The notes under the pieces: model-generated
The model's input: the letters and a program-made list of their open reading frames with translations, nothing else
Database searches by the model: none
What the model was told of the DNA's origin: nothing
In this document: positions 37,501 through 50,498 of the stretch, one piece after another
Layout: each line of letters opens with the position of its first letter
How positions within the stretch are numbered: the first letter of the stretch is position 1
Position numbers and translations under genes: made by a program
Assembly: GCF_031755915.1 (NCBI RefSeq)
Contig: NC_083379.1
Coordinates: 6,211,501 to 6,275,500, forward strand
Source: Ziziphus jujuba
Lineage: Eukaryota; Streptophyta; Magnoliopsida; Rosales; Rhamnaceae
Length of the DNA stretch: 64,000 nt
Reading direction: 5' to 3'

Positions 37501-40500
37501 GTTTCTGTCTCTGGAGGCTCTGATCCTACTTTCACAACCTGCTATCTTCATATCTTTTTTTCTTTTAACATATTTTTATGCCACAAAATCATCTGGCCAT
37601 GTTTGTCCAAAAAAAAAAAATAATAAAAAAATCATCTGGCCATGACATGCATAAATTATCCTTAAATGTTACTGATGTGGTTTTGGCTTTATTGGGAATT
37701 CATGATAATTGCTATTGGGAATATCATTTATGTGAAACTTAGAGAGGACATATAGCATATTTTAAGCTAGCAAGTTTTGGTTCATGTCAGTTCGCAAACA
37801 TATGCTGGATATTCAAAATTTTTGTGCAGAGTTTTTATTTTTTTTATCATGATTCTCTATATGGAGTTTGTTGGAATTGCTTCATTACATTTCTTTCTGT
37901 TGACAGGTGCTATTTTTAATGTACCACTACTTTGCTGCAACTGAGATATACAATGCAATACGAGTCTTCATTGCTGCATATGTTTGGATGACTGGATTTG
38001 GAAACTTTTCCTATTATTACATTAAAAAAGATTTTAGCCTTGCACGCTTTGCTCAGGTGAGTACTTTTACTATTTGTATTTTATTCTATTATGTAACAGT
38101 GTGGAATACTACAGTAATAATAATATTAGCATGGTAGTAATTTGAGTTGCTTGTACTGAATTTTTCAACACAGATGATGTGGCGGCTAAATTTCTTTGTA
38201 GCACTCTGCTGTATTGTTCTTAACAATGACTATATGTTGTACTATATATGTCCAATGCACACGCTGTTTACTTTGATGGTGTATGGAGCCCTTGGTATAT
38301 TTAACAAGTATAATGAGATCAGCTCGGTGATGGCTGTGAAGATTATTGCATGCTTTCTTGTGGTTATCTTGGTTTGGGAAATTCCTGGAGTCTTTGATAT
38401 AGTCTGGCGGCCCTTGACATTGTTTTTAGGTCAGTAACCTATGCAGCCTTTTAGTTTTGAATTCGATTTATCATTATGTTTATATTTTTTGTAAAACTTA
38501 GCAAGTATATTCACGAATTTTCTTGTGTTTCCGTCATCGTTATTACCATCATCATGATGTATTGCATCATTTTATTGTTATTTCATGGAATCAAGTAGTC
38601 CTTCAGTTATCTTATTGTTTTTGTTGTTAAAAGATTGAAAAATTCTCGTCCCATGAAAGATTGGTACCATATGTTTTCATGTAGATGTTGTGTGTGCATA
38701 TTAATACATATTTCCTTTTACTTTCTGCTTAAGGATATCATAAAAATATATCACAAATGATACTTTAAGCTGACAAGTATAGCAAAAATTCAATTATTAA
38801 ATTTATAAAATGTATTCCTATTGTGCTTACATCCATATATCTAATTTCATATTTGTTTGTTGTTCACTTTTATGTGGCAGGGTATACTGATCCAGCAAAG
38901 CCTGACCTGCCTCGACTTCATGAGTGGCATTTCAGATCTGGACTCGATCGCTATATATGGATCGTAGGAATGATATATGCCTATTTCCATCCTAATGTAA
39001 ATCTTGGATTATTTACCCATCTAATATGTTTTGCTCATATGATACGTTTACTAATCTATAACATATTTATTATTATCTTAGGTTGAGAAGTGGATGGAGA
39101 AATTGGAGGAATCTGAAGCCAAAAGGAGAGTTTCAATCAAAACAGCCATATTTTCTGTTTCCTTATTTGTAAGTTGCATTTTCTCCAACCACAGTATAGT
39201 ACCATTGGCTTACAAATAATGCTATCCTCTTTCAGTTTCGAGCTTGCAGATTGACCACATGTTGATTTTTTTTGTTTTTTTCTTTTTTTTTTTCCCCTCA
39301 TCAGGTTGGTTATATGTGGTACGAGTATATTTACAAGCTGGACAAGGTTACATATAACAAGTTCCATCCTTACACATCATGGATTCCCATAACGTATGTG
39401 TGAAAGACTAGTTTTATTCTTTGTATGAAGTTTTTACAGTGTCGTGTTTCCTTTTGTGAATTTTTTGTTTTCATTTCCATTGACATGCATATCTTCTTTT
39501 TCCTGGTTTCAGTGTTTATATAAGCTTGCGGAATTTTACTCAGCAGTTTCGGAGCTTCTCTATAACTCTCTTCGCGTATGTAATTTTACCTGGAAGATAA
39601 ACTTTTCCATCCATGAAAATAAGCTTCATTTTCCTGGTTAATGAGTTGTTAAATTATAGTTTGTTTTGGTGATTTTCTCTTCATTTCAATGTTCTATAAC
39701 TAGGTGGCTTGGCAAGATTACTTTGGAGACCTATATTTCACAGTTCCATATTTGGTTGAGGTATGTTCGCTTTTCCATTTTTTTATATTTTCATTTATTC
39801 TCTTGCTGTATTTTTCATGTCATGATTAGTGCGATTCACCTTTAGTTCCTTTTTCCGTTTTCGAGTACTTATTTTCACATTTATTCTTCCTAGGAGTGAA
39901 TTAATATTTGATGTTGAAAGCATTTCTACTTTTAAGGATTTGCAAAAGACAGTGGAGTATTTTTTCTTTTAACACCACTTTTTTCTTTCTCCAACTGCTA
40001 CAGAGGTATTGGGTGTAAGAACTAGAACCGATAGAGAGTACACACACATATACACATGCACGCATGCAATTTCATTTCAAACTAAAATTGTCTTTCTTGT
40101 GCAGATCTAACATACCAAATGGACAGCCAAAATGGCTTCTTTCTTTCATTCCAGAATATCCGATGCTCAACTTCATGCTCACAACTGCCATTTATGTTTT
40201 AGTAAGCAGATATTTTATTAACCATTATATTATGAGAAGCAAAAGTGCTTATCAATCTTTCATCTTTTTTTTTTTTTTTTTTTGATGGCTTTATGCTGAT
40301 GTTTTTACTTGCTTTTACAGGTATCTCATCGGCTTTTTGAGTTAACCAATACACTTAAATCAGTCTTCATACCTGTAAAAGACAATCAAAAACTGCTGTA
40401 CAATTTCCTTGCTGGGGTTGCAATTTTTACCTGTTTGTATTGCTTTTCTTTCATTCTTCTTCAGATCCCTCATTCAACGGTAAATGCTTTTCTGCTGTCA

Positions 40501-40650
40501 GGCTCTAAGATTCTATTTATGTGTGGAATGTTGCATATTGCACAAACATTTTGTCATGACACCCTTGTTTAAGCAGTTCCAAAGCTTTAGCTTGATTTGT
40601 TATTCGTTGCAGCTAAACATTAATAATGCTTGTTACTGTTGCAGGCCTGA
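34318..40650 (+). CDS. RWA: REDUCED WALL ACETYLATION protein (Cas1p-like polysaccharide O-acetylation factor)
   Basis: Sixteen coding exons give 543 aa: 34318-34350, 35579-35670, 36394-36531, 36626-36682, 36767-36839, 37226-37384, 37907-38056, 38174-38429, 38881-38996, 39082-39168, 39305-39393, 39513-39575, 39704-39760, 40105-40201, 40321-40479 and 40645-40650. Every junction keeps phase. The product starts [20 protein letters not shown] and is a polytopic membrane protein of the Cas1p acyltransferase family, with conserved stretches [33 protein letters not shown] and [18 protein letters not shown]. As in plant RWA proteins the soluble esterase-like domain of fungal Cas1p is absent. RWAs act in the Golgi and are needed for O-acetylation of xylan, xyloglucan and pectin, upstream of TBL acetyltransferases. 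Intron 6 uses a GC donor (CAG|GCAAGT at 37,385). The last coding exon holds only one Ala codon plus stop. The orthologue is probably RWA4/RWA1/3 rather than a distinct member, judged by neighbourhood. Confidence 0.95.
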
Positions 40651-42131
40651 GAAAGCAGGATCCCGAGTACAATTAAAATAGAGATATAACTCTGTTGGAT
40701 GTGCAAATATAGAAAGAATAAAATAAGGTGCACTTGGAAAAAGTTGCTTGCAGGTCTACCTTATGAAGATAGTGTTTCCAACAGTTTTTGAAGAGAAAGG
40801 ACTTCATTTCTGAGAGGAAGCTGAAGATGGATCTTGGATTTGCCTTGGGAAGTTTGCAAGGACCGGGAAAGATAGGGAGGAAATTTTTGTAATATTGCGC
40901 CCGTTGCTATATATTTTTGGCTTACCATTTTTTTACTCAATCATTTAAGCAAATGTATAAGTTTCTGTGATATAGAGTTGTTATCTGCAACAATCAAATT
41001 CAATATTCATAACTAATGCAATTTGTTTATTGTCAAATTGTTTTGCCGATTATAAAGCATATGAAATCCCGAGTGTTTAAGTTGGGCCTCTGAATTTTGG
41101 GAAAGTGTAGAAAATCCCTCATTTTTTGTTTCTGTAATTTCCGAACATGCGAAGACGTTGGTGTAAAACTGACCTAACATAAGGGTGTTGATTTAAATTT
41201 TCTTGAAATGAGTACAAGTTGTGAGAATTTATTATAAGGTTGGATAAAAAATAATCTGTTCAAGTTAACAACAAATAAATATCCGAATGAACATTTCAAG
41301 TTAACTAAGAAGTTCATTTTCTTAACGGAACAAATTTTCCACCAAAATTACAATTTACAACAAATGTGAAAAAATCGATTAAACACTTCCAAGTGTGGAA
41401 AATTGAAAGCTAGATATTACGTTGGAAATGAGTAGGAAAATGTAAGCTAGCGTAAAACCAAAATGATTAGCACGGCAACACCCTTGGACTCCAAGCTGAT
41501 TTTTTTTTTTTTCCCCCTCTCCTTGCTCTCCTTACTTTGAAGCAGCTGGACAAGAAAAACATATAAATTATCCACGCCAAAGATTTTATGTGGAACTCAA
41601 ACTCAATTACAACCACCAAAGATTTTGTTCGGAACTTGATAATAACCACCGACCATATCACAGCAAATTAAGATATGAAGCTTACGTATAGTTATATATA
41701 TGTTGAAGAGCTAGATGGTGTTGTCATATATAAACAGAAGGTTGTAGTTTTCGGTGAGTTAAATGGCTTCTGCGGACGAAACCAAGATAAAAACAAAAGG
41801 AAAGTGGATGAGTTTAGGCTCTTTGTTTCATTGTTTTGAAGATTATGCAGATTATTGCCAGTTGTAGGGAAATTGTCAATATAAGAAATTCTTGACACAA
41901 TATTTCAGTAGGGACTCATTCCTGATGTGACAACAACTATGATATGACATTCCATCAGCGTACTATATACGAATATGATTTTGCATATTTCTTCAGATTG
42001 ATATGTCTATATTTTGTGTTAGATAATCCACATCCACATATTCATATACCCAACTGCATTCAAATTTTCAACATGAGGGGTTATATATAATCATGCCTTT
42101 GGTGTTTCTTCTTGTATGGACGTTTGAGATC
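40651..42131. other. RWA 3' UTR and spacer
   Basis: RWA 3' UTR probably runs to about 41,000 (AT-rich, ends near repeated TTTGT words). The remainder is spacer up to the first PUP copy. No gene was seen. Confidence 0.5.
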
Positions 42132-44090
42132 ATGGGAGAAGAAACTCATAGAGAAGTGCAACTCGATATGATGATGATGGGTGAGTTTGGTTAATCTTCA
42201 CATATTAGATTATCAACTACAACCCCAACTTCCCTGGCCTCCTTTTCTTCACTCATCAAGATTCAGCCAAGAAAGTTTAATATATATATATATATATACA
42301 TAAAAACATGATTTTCATTGTCTACTTCATCATTCATGTCATGTCATGTACATGTATGCATGATACGGTACTCTGTTTGTTTGGCCATAGGGTTCTTTTT
42401 ATTCTTTTGATTTGTTTGTGTACTAATAGTCAGACATACACAGTTTCTATTCTAATAAATCAAATCCGGATTTTATTATGTATGTGTGTGTTTGTGCATG
42501 TGCGTATGTATACGTATGTATGCATGCATGTATGTAATGTTAGTACGTATGGTGTGTGTGTATGTCTGTATGTGTGTGTACATGTATGTCTGTATGTATG
42601 TATGTCTATGTGTGTGTGTGTATATGTCTGTATGTCTGTTTGTGTGTATGTATGTTGGATTGGTTTCACATGTAAATTATACAGAAGAGGTAATAGAAAC
42701 TCGAGAAGTTCATTTCAACTCTACCACTCTATTGCGCTGCACTCGGGAAATATAAATTCATCCGTTAAATGAGATTCACAGTACTTGATAAAGCCAATTA
42801 CATACAACATTTTCAACTTCCCGGCAAAGAAAAATATAGATGTAACACTTTCTCTTCAACAGCTCTATGAGTCTTAATATACAGATGAGATTGTTGGTAA
42901 GTGCTATTTATTAAATTTTACAAAAATCAGACTACATACAAGACAATCATTTGTGAATTACACACTGTTTATTTATGACCAATCCTTGTATTTATCTATG
43001 TTGTATTCTTATCAGTTCAGGGATCTAGTGAAGAAAGTTTCCAAGGGTCTCAACCCACCAGAAACTACAAATGGTGGATTCGAGTAGCTATGCATTCACT
43101 CATGGTTCTTTCCGGCGAGGCAGGGGCAACAATATTAGTAAGATTTTACTATGAAAATGTAGGAAAGAGCAAATGGATGGGAACACTGGTGCAACTTATA
43201 GGCTTTCCAATCCTCCTTGCTACACCAACTCATCAGCATACAAGGATATAAATAATAATCCTACCACGAACAGATTATCAAATTCTGTCCTTTCCAGACC
43301 CCCAGCTTCCTGAGTCTTGGAGGAATTTATGTCTTCTTTGGTCTACTAGTGGCTGCATACTCCCTTTTGCATTCTATTGGTCTCTTGTACATTCCTGTTT
43401 CTACTTTTTCTCTCATTTGTATATCTTAGTTGTCTTTCAATGCCATCTTCTCCTTCTTTCTCAACTCAAAGAAGTTTAATGCTTATATTGTCAACTCCAT
43501 GGTTCTTGTCACAATTTCCACCACCCTCCTATTGCTTCAAGCCAACTCCCTTTCTCACGGAGTCTCAGATGGAAAACATGCAACCGGGTTAATCTGCACC
43601 ATTGGTGGATCTGCTGGATATGGATTGGTGATTTCCTTGACAGAGTTTGCTGTTCAGAATGTTATCAAAAGCGAAACATTTTCAGGGGTCATAGATTTGG
43701 CAGTGTATCGATCACTAATTACAAGCTGTGCTACAATATGGGGACTTTTCAGTAGCGGAGAGTGAAAGGGTTTGAAAAAATAGATGCATGACTTTGGGCT
43801 AGGGAAGGTGTCTTTTCTCATGGTTTTGATATGGGCAAGTATATGATGGCTGATTCACACCATTGGTGAAGTGGGGCTGATTCTTGTAGTTTCTTCTCTT
43901 TTCTCTAATATGGTCAGTGTTCTGAGATTTGCCTGTTGTTCCTGTTTTAGCCTTGATCTTTATCAGAAAAATTGGATGGAACTAGAATTATGGCCGTGGT
44001 GTTATCTATTTGGGCCTTCGTTTCGTAAATTTATCAGCGTTACTTTGGTACTAAGAAATAAAAATGAAAACAGAGAGAAGCAAGAAATGT
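42132..44090 (+). pseudogene. purine permease copy A (decayed)
   Basis: A relic of a purine permease (PUP, DMT superfamily) with the family's two-exon plan. Exon 1 (42132-42180, MGEETHREVQL...) still has a GT donor and exon 2 starts at 43,016 after ATCAG. Exon 2 is readable as PUP for about 75 codons, through the KSKWMGTLVQLIGFP motif. A frameshift near 43,205-43,250 then breaks the frame. Further lesions are TAG for a conserved Gln near 43,427 (ATATCTTAG), TGA replacing Trp near 43,763 (GAGTGAAAG) and TAG near 43,781. Homology to copy C ends around 44,050-44,100. Several independent breaks show this is not an assembly slip. It is the most diverged copy of the array, lies outside the B-C/D-E duplication, and has a TG-rich minisatellite in its intron. 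Confidence 0.85.
42479..42655. repeat. TG/TATG-rich minisatellite
   Basis: About 175 bases of almost pure alternating purine-pyrimidine sequence (mixtures of TGTG, TATG and TGCA words), inside the intron of PUP copy A. Its open frames in several phases are only a by-product of the repeat. Confidence 0.85.
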
Positions 44091-44628
44091 GTATCTATAA
44101 AGGGACCAGAGATTGGCTTTATGTAATTCAATTTGAGTGATTGAAATTAAAAGACTAGTTAGCTATTATTTATTTCTGTCTTGTGGATTTTAACTGAGCA
44201 TGGTTTTCTAGTTAATTAGATTTTTAATGTAGAATTGTCAGAAGGGATAAGTGGTATGTAATGTTTATCAACAGTGACTTGACAAGTATAAGTCCAAATG
44301 CAGAAACCAGGGCTTCCTAACATGAATTGATCAATGGTTTTTGATTTTTAGTGTGTTTACATATCTATATATATATATATATATAAAAAAAAGTAACTTA
44401 ATTGATACTTAAAATGAAAACACAAACCACTGTCATAAACGTATGTTGGCTAGTTGCATGGACTCTGCCCATGTGTTCTTTATTTTTTATGAAGCTGAAA
44501 ACGTTAAGAAAACGATCCAAGAAACATGTTAATTGCTGACAAGGGCCTCCATCACTGTGATTGGACGCTCATAATCAGCAAAAATTGCATGCCACATTCA
44601 TGTTTGCGATTCATGCATTTGTCTATAA

Positions 44629-44637
<9 letters not shown>

Positions 44638-44664
<27 letters not shown>
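44638..44664 (+). promoter_or_regulatory. (CT)n tract upstream of PUP copy B
   Basis: An uninterrupted CT run 58 bp upstream of the PUP-B ATG, matching the position of similar tracts before copies C and E. Confidence 0.45.
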
Positions 44665-44669
<5 letters not shown>

Positions 44670-44722
44670 CATCTTTTCATCTCTCTCCCGCACAAATTTT
44701 CTCTCCTTGCTTCACCTCCAAC

Positions 44723-44927
44723 ATGGGAAAGGCTCAAGATCTGCAGCTGCACATGGTTACAGGTAAGTCAGAATATGCATTTATAAGTTCATGCACATAG
44801 AATATCAGAGTAAAAAAAATATGAACTTTTATAAGATTCATTTATTTCTATAATAATGATTTAAGGATAAAGCCATCAAGTACTTTTATAATGTTAGCCC
44901 AGAGTTCGGTTGATTGGGTTTCCAAAA

Positions 44928-44958
<31 letters not shown>

Positions 44959-46150
44959 ATCTATATATAATAAAATCATAAAAGTATGAAAGGATTTAAG
45001 TTTGTTCTTACCAGATCAGGAAGCCATTAAAGGATCATCAAATTCCATGGAGTCTAAAGGTGCCACCCACCAATCAACATTCTCTCAACCTAGATCTTTC
45101 CAATGGTGGCTCAGAATGGCCATCTATACTCTCTTTGTTCTCTTCGGACAGTCATCTGCTATGCTCTTGGTACGCCTGTACTATAGCAAAGGTGGAAAGA
45201 GCAAATGGATTGCAACACTAATGCAAGTAATAGGATTTCCAATCCTCATCCCATACTACCTCATCATACCATCCAAAAACGGGCTGAACAACAAAGATTC
45301 AAGCCAACCATCTGTTTTAGTCCTTGCCATGATCTATTTCGCTTTTGGTTTATTACTAGCAGCACAGAGCCTATTGTATTCCATAGGGCTCTTACACCTT
45401 CCAGTGTCTATTTTTTCACTCATTTGTGTATCTCAGTTGGCCTTCAATGCCTTATTCTCCTTCCTCCTCAATTCACAGAAGTTCACTCCATATATAATCA
45501 ACTGTTTGGTCCTCCTCACAGTCTCCTCCTGCTTGCTTGTCTTTCACACCAACATGGTAAACCTAAATGGGATTTCCAAAGACATGTACACAATTGGATT
45601 TCTATGTACACTTGGTGCTTCTGCAGGGTATGGATTTTTGCTATCACTAACGCAGTTTACCTTCCAAAGGGTTCTGAAAACAGAAACATTTAGAGTGGTA
45701 TTGGAAATGATAATCTATCAGTCACTAGTGGCAAGTTGTGCCACCCTTTTTGGACTTTTCTTTGGTGGAGAGTGGAATAATTTGAAAAGAGAAATGGAAG
45801 AATTTGGACTTGGAAGGTTAAACTACTTTATAACTTTGGTTTGCACAGCAATGGGTTGGCAGATTTCCATAGTGGGAGCAATAGGATTGATTTTTGAGGT
45901 TTCTGCATTATTCTCTAATGTGATTGGTGTTTTGGTTTTGCCTTTTATTCCGGTTCTGGCATTATTATTTTTTAATGATGAAATTGATGGAATACAAGTG
46001 ATTGCCATGGTTCTGGCAATTTGGGGCTTTGCCTCATATCTTTATCAGCATTATGTGGATAATGCTTCAGAGTTGAAGATTGAAAATAAACATGTAAAAG
46101 AAGTTTCACTGATTCCCCTATTGAAGGAGGTCAAAGCTCTTGAACAATGA
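44723..46150 (+). CDS. PUP: purine permease (PUP family), copy B
   Basis: Two exons (44723-44762 and 45015-46150) join to 391 aa. The 13-codon first exon encodes MGKAQDLQLHMVT; exon 2 carries the whole transport core. The protein has the length and about ten hydrophobic segments of plant PUPs (EamA/DMT-type fold). Family motifs include GGKSKWIATLMQVIGFPIL in the first loop/TM2 region, LPVSIFSLICVSQLAFNALF, GFLCTLGASAGYGFLLSLTQ and AIWGFASYLYQHY near the C-terminus. PUPs are proton-coupled importers of adenine, cytokinins and related bases or alkaloids, mostly at the plasma membrane or tonoplast; the substrate here is unknown. It is uninterrupted and has a CT tract and canonical GT-AG splice sites, so it is probably functional. 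It is the progenitor-type partner of pseudogene D (same exon 2 opening, DQEAIKGSSN). Confidence 0.93.
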
Positions 46151-48124
46151 GTACGAGTTTTGATACCCAAGGTTTTTTTTTTTTTTTTTTTTTTAATTTA
46201 TTTGTTGGATCTATTTATTCAATTTTTTTCATTCCAATACCACAGATCTATACGTATGAGACCTCAAGTTGCACACAAGCAAGCAATATTCAATCTTTTT
46301 AATTTATATTTTGTTCATTTTTACCTCCTTAAAATATTCAGACTTTGCAGAACAGAGTCAAATTAGGAGGTAAGCAAATGCTAAATCTGGGGCTTACCAT
46401 CAGTGATAAGCCATATGGGTCTGTTGAATAAGCTTTCTCTGTTTTTATGCACATATATAATTTGCTTTACCTGTAAAACCTTTATGAGTTTTATTAACTA
46501 TTGTCTGGCATTTGGTAAGCGTATTTTTAGTGAATCTGGGTCTGGCATTTTCACACTTTTAATCATTGTGTCTATGTGGAGCAGAAGCACTAAATAATTT
46601 TGTAAAATGAGGGTGGCAAAAAAATTTCCCTATTATAAAGGGACAACAAGTTGACAAGGGTCTAGTGGAGGATATGAAAATACCTTATAAGTAACAATAA
46701 GATTCTCAGTCTACATTCTCCATTTTTTGGAAGCAAGCAACTTCAATATTTTAAAAAGTAAATAGGAGAGCTATAGTATGGTACTCGATGCCAAATTTAT
46801 AAATCAAGCATTTGTTTTTTTAAAGATTGGATATTTCTTTTCTAGAAGTATTACATGCTAATATAACATTATTAACTGTAATTTAAGACTAAACTTAAAT
46901 TAATATAGACAAAATAATATAATTTACTACTTCCATCTTTTTATTATACGAAAAAGTCTGTACACATTATTGATCCATGTCAAAGTAATAGAATTATATA
47001 TTTTCGTTGAAGTGGAGACATAAAAGGTGTTGTGGGGTTGCAGAAGGATGCAACATAGAATGGTTAGAAAAAAGAATCTAACACTTGGCAGTAATATAAT
47101 ATGCTTATTTAGAGTGAAGGGCATTGGCAGCACTAATAACACCATAATTAGGTCCACATAATTAGTTATAAAAAACCTAAAATAAAAATTCCATGAATTC
47201 CAAGCAACTAATGAGAAATTATAGATATATATATATATATATATTCCCTTTTCTTTTCCTTAGTGCTAAAACTCTCAACACCTTATGGGAAATTATAGTT
47301 TCTGTGTTTGGTGCTAACGGGATTAATTAATTGGAGTGGAACATGATTGAAACATAACAATTTTTAATTTAATTTTGTTACATGGTTGTTTATATAAACA
47401 TGACTCTATTTGGTGGAGCTGAAAGAGGAATATTTGTTAGTTAGATACCCAGGAGAAGCGGTCGAAAGATTGAAGTGGATTAAGCCATCAATAAGAGGCG
47501 CAATGAAGTTCAAGATGATGATTTTTACACATTCTTTTTCCAGGTACAGGCTACAGCTGCCTAATATACTTTCCTTATTTCTCATTCAATAAGAGCCATT
47601 CTTTTTGCAATTAATCCATTGAAGAATTGTATACCATTTAATGTTTTACATCGTGGATTAAGACAGCCTTCTGGTCTTCTGGCCCCCCATAAAATGGAAC
47701 ATAATATTGCAGCAATTTGCATAAAGCAATATATTAATTATGATTTGTATATAACATAATGTCATTGTCAATAGAGTGGTCCTTTTTCTTTATAACGTGT
47801 GGACCATATCATCTTTGCTGTAATAGAACAAATAAAGATGGGTTGAATATTGGGACAAACAAACAAAAAAAAAAAAAAAAAAAAAGGAAACGATGGGTTT
47901 TGGTGTATAAATAAATTCCTCCAACGTTCTTTCTAGCCATTGTTTCTTCCATGCAGCTGATGACTTGCCACTAATTTGACCAACACAAATTGCGTGTCTT
48001 TAGTCACTGCTCTTTGTACGGTTGGTAAGAGGCTCACTTTCTTCTAATATATGTACATATATTTTCTCTCGCATGCACGTATTTTAATTGATAACGTATG
48101 TCATATGAATCCAACTAACATATT

Positions 48125-48155
<31 letters not shown>

Positions 48156-48601
48156 GCATGTATGTATGCATGTGCGTATATGCCCTTGGATTCTACCATT
48201 TTTGTACATTCAAATTGTCTAGTGCAAGTAGACAGAGAAACAATATCAGTTTGCATGATGAATTATACTATTAATTCCAAATTCAACTATAGAACCCATA
48301 AAATAGGGCTCTTAAGGTATGTATACTATAATTCGTATGTATACTATAATTCATGTACTAGGACAGAATTTTGTAGTCTTTCATTTGGCTTATCCCATGA
48401 CCAGCCGTCTGAAGAATCACTAATCCAAGAGAAAAATGATAAATTTGGTCACTTTCTTTAACCAATAAACTGACTAATTCCAGCTGTCAACAGAAACAGT
48501 AATAGCAGTAGTATAAGCCACTGACTCATCCATCACCTGCAACATTGTGTAAATTGAAAGCGAACTGAGAAATAATTAGAAAAACTATTACTGAGAAGCC
48601 T

Positions 48602-48646
<45 letters not shown>

Positions 48647-48676
48647 CATTTTCTGAAAGTTTCTTCACCTTTTTTC
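46151..48676. other. B-C spacer (duplicated)
   Basis: PUP-B 3' UTR is followed by spacer that is repeated, diverged, at 52,183-55,344. It holds poly-A (47,866-47,884), (TA)n (47,226 and 48,142) and the PUP-C promoter. No gene was recognised. Confidence 0.5.
48605..48642 (+). promoter_or_regulatory. (CT)n tract upstream of PUP copy C
   Basis: About 19 CT units ending 35 bp before the PUP-C ATG. The tract is conserved in position with copy E, so it predates the B-C/D-E duplication. Confidence 0.45.
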
Positions 48677-50498
48677 ATGGCAGAAGCTCAAAAACTGCAA
48701 CTCAGCATCATGGGTGAGTCAATTTTCTTATTTTATTTTACTTTTTATAATCATCAGAGAATTGAGAGAAAGGGTAAAGAGGAGGACATGGACATTTTCT
48801 GCATTAATCTTATGGAATATTATTGGATTTCAAAATTTTTCTATTTTTGTAGTGATCAAAGAAGAATCTTTTACTCTCATAATGTTTAGCTGGATGACTA
48901 TTTCCAGCATGTTTGTTATCAGTCTAGCAAGTGATGGACAAATTTTATAACCTATCCATCATAGATTATCTCATCCAACTCATGGAATAACTCCATGCAG
49001 ATTTTTTAACCATAATTGCTCTGCTTCAAGAAAATATATCGTTACCTGACTTACATAATTCTAGAAATGGAACTGCTGGTTTATGCTAAACTCGCTTAGA
49101 TGTGAAATCAGTGAAAATTTCCATAACTTCCATTTTAGTCTTGGTGGAAAATCCTAGATCGATAGCAAAGGAGACCAAGTGTAACATGTCCCTGGTTTCT
49201 CCATTTTTTTTTTTTTTTTTTTTTTGATAAGATGGGATTGTAGGCAAGCGTTGTACTCCCAGTGAGCTTGCAATCAACCAACCAACCACATAAACTAAAC
49301 TAGAGGCCATTCTTTACAATTGTGTTGGAAATACTAAATGCCATTTTTTAACAATTGTGTAATTTAGTATTTCCTATCTATCATCATTGTATCTATGTTG
49401 TTTTCAGCTCAAGAAGCTTTGGATGCAAATTCCCCTGTGAATATAAATGTTTCCAACCAGTCAGAAACACAACGGCGCAAGTTTTGGTTTCGAATGACTA
49501 TCTATACATTCTTTCTCCTCTCTGGCCAGTCAGTTGCAACCCTACTTGGAAGATTGTACTTTGACAAAGGTGGAAAGAGCAAATGGATGGGAACAATTGT
49601 GCAACTTATAGGCTTTCCAATCTTCCTCCCCTACTATACCACCCCAGCATACAAGAACTCTGCCTCAAACAGAATCCACTCAAAACATCCATCTGCCTTA
49701 ATCCTTGTAGCAGTTTATGTCGTCCTTGGCCTGCTAGTAGCAGCAAACAGTTATATGTATTCCGTTGGGCTCCAGTACCTTCCTGTATCTACTTATTCCC
49801 TTATTTGTGCATCCCAATTGGCCTTTAATGCTTTCTTCTCCTACTTTTTCAATTCACAGAAGTTCACTCCTTATGTAGTCAATTCTCTAGTGCTTCTCAC
49901 CATCTCTTCCATCCTCCTCGTGTTTCAAACTGAATCTACAGACCCTTCTAAAGTCTCAAAAGTAAAGTATGCAATTGGGTTCATATGCACTATTGGTGCG
50001 TCAGCTGGTTATGGATTGGTGCTTTCCTTAACACAGTTTTCCATCCAGCGCATTCTTAAGCGGGAAACGTTTTCTGTAGTCATTGATATGACAGTGTATC
50101 AGTCACTAGTTGCAACATGTGCTACACTGGTGGGACTTTTTGCTAGTGGAGAGTGGAAGGGTTTGACGAAAGAGATGAACGAGTTTGAACTAGGGAAGGT
50201 ATCCTATGTCATGACATTAACATGGACAGCCATAGGATGGCAGGTGTTCTCTATTGGTGCAGTAGGATTGATTATTGAGGTGTCATCCCTTTTCTCCAAT
50301 GTCATTAGTGTTTTGGGTTTGCCTATCATTCCAGTTCTAGCTGTGATCTTTTTCCATGAAAAAATGGGTGGAGTAAAGGCAATTTCCTTGGTGTTGGCTA
50401 TTTGGGGATTCATTTCATATGTTTATCAACAGTATCTCGACCATAACAAGTCAAAGATCGAAAATGAAAATGATAAAGCAGAATCAGAACTCTTATAA
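48677..50498 (+). CDS. PUP: purine permease (PUP family), copy C
   Basis: Exons 48677-48713 and 49408-50498 join to 375 aa. Exon 1 encodes MAEAQKLQLSIM plus the first base of an Ala codon; exon 2 is uninterrupted. Visible family motifs are FDKGGKSKWMGTIVQLIGFP, LQYLPVSTYSLICASQLAFN, AIGFICTIGASAGYGLVLSL and the C-terminal AIWGFISYVYQQY, with about ten membrane segments. Function is as for copy B (proton-coupled purine/cytokinin-type uptake is the family norm; substrate not deducible). B and C are well diverged from each other, so they are older tandem paralogues. C is the sister of copy E, and its last approximately 350 coding bases are almost identical to E's. Probably functional. Confidence 0.93.

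Noticed and set aside
42308..42772. Open frames of 70-154 codons, Cys/Val/Tyr-rich or Thr/His-rich
   Set aside because: They are translations of the TG-rich minisatellite on both strands, inside a pseudogene intron.
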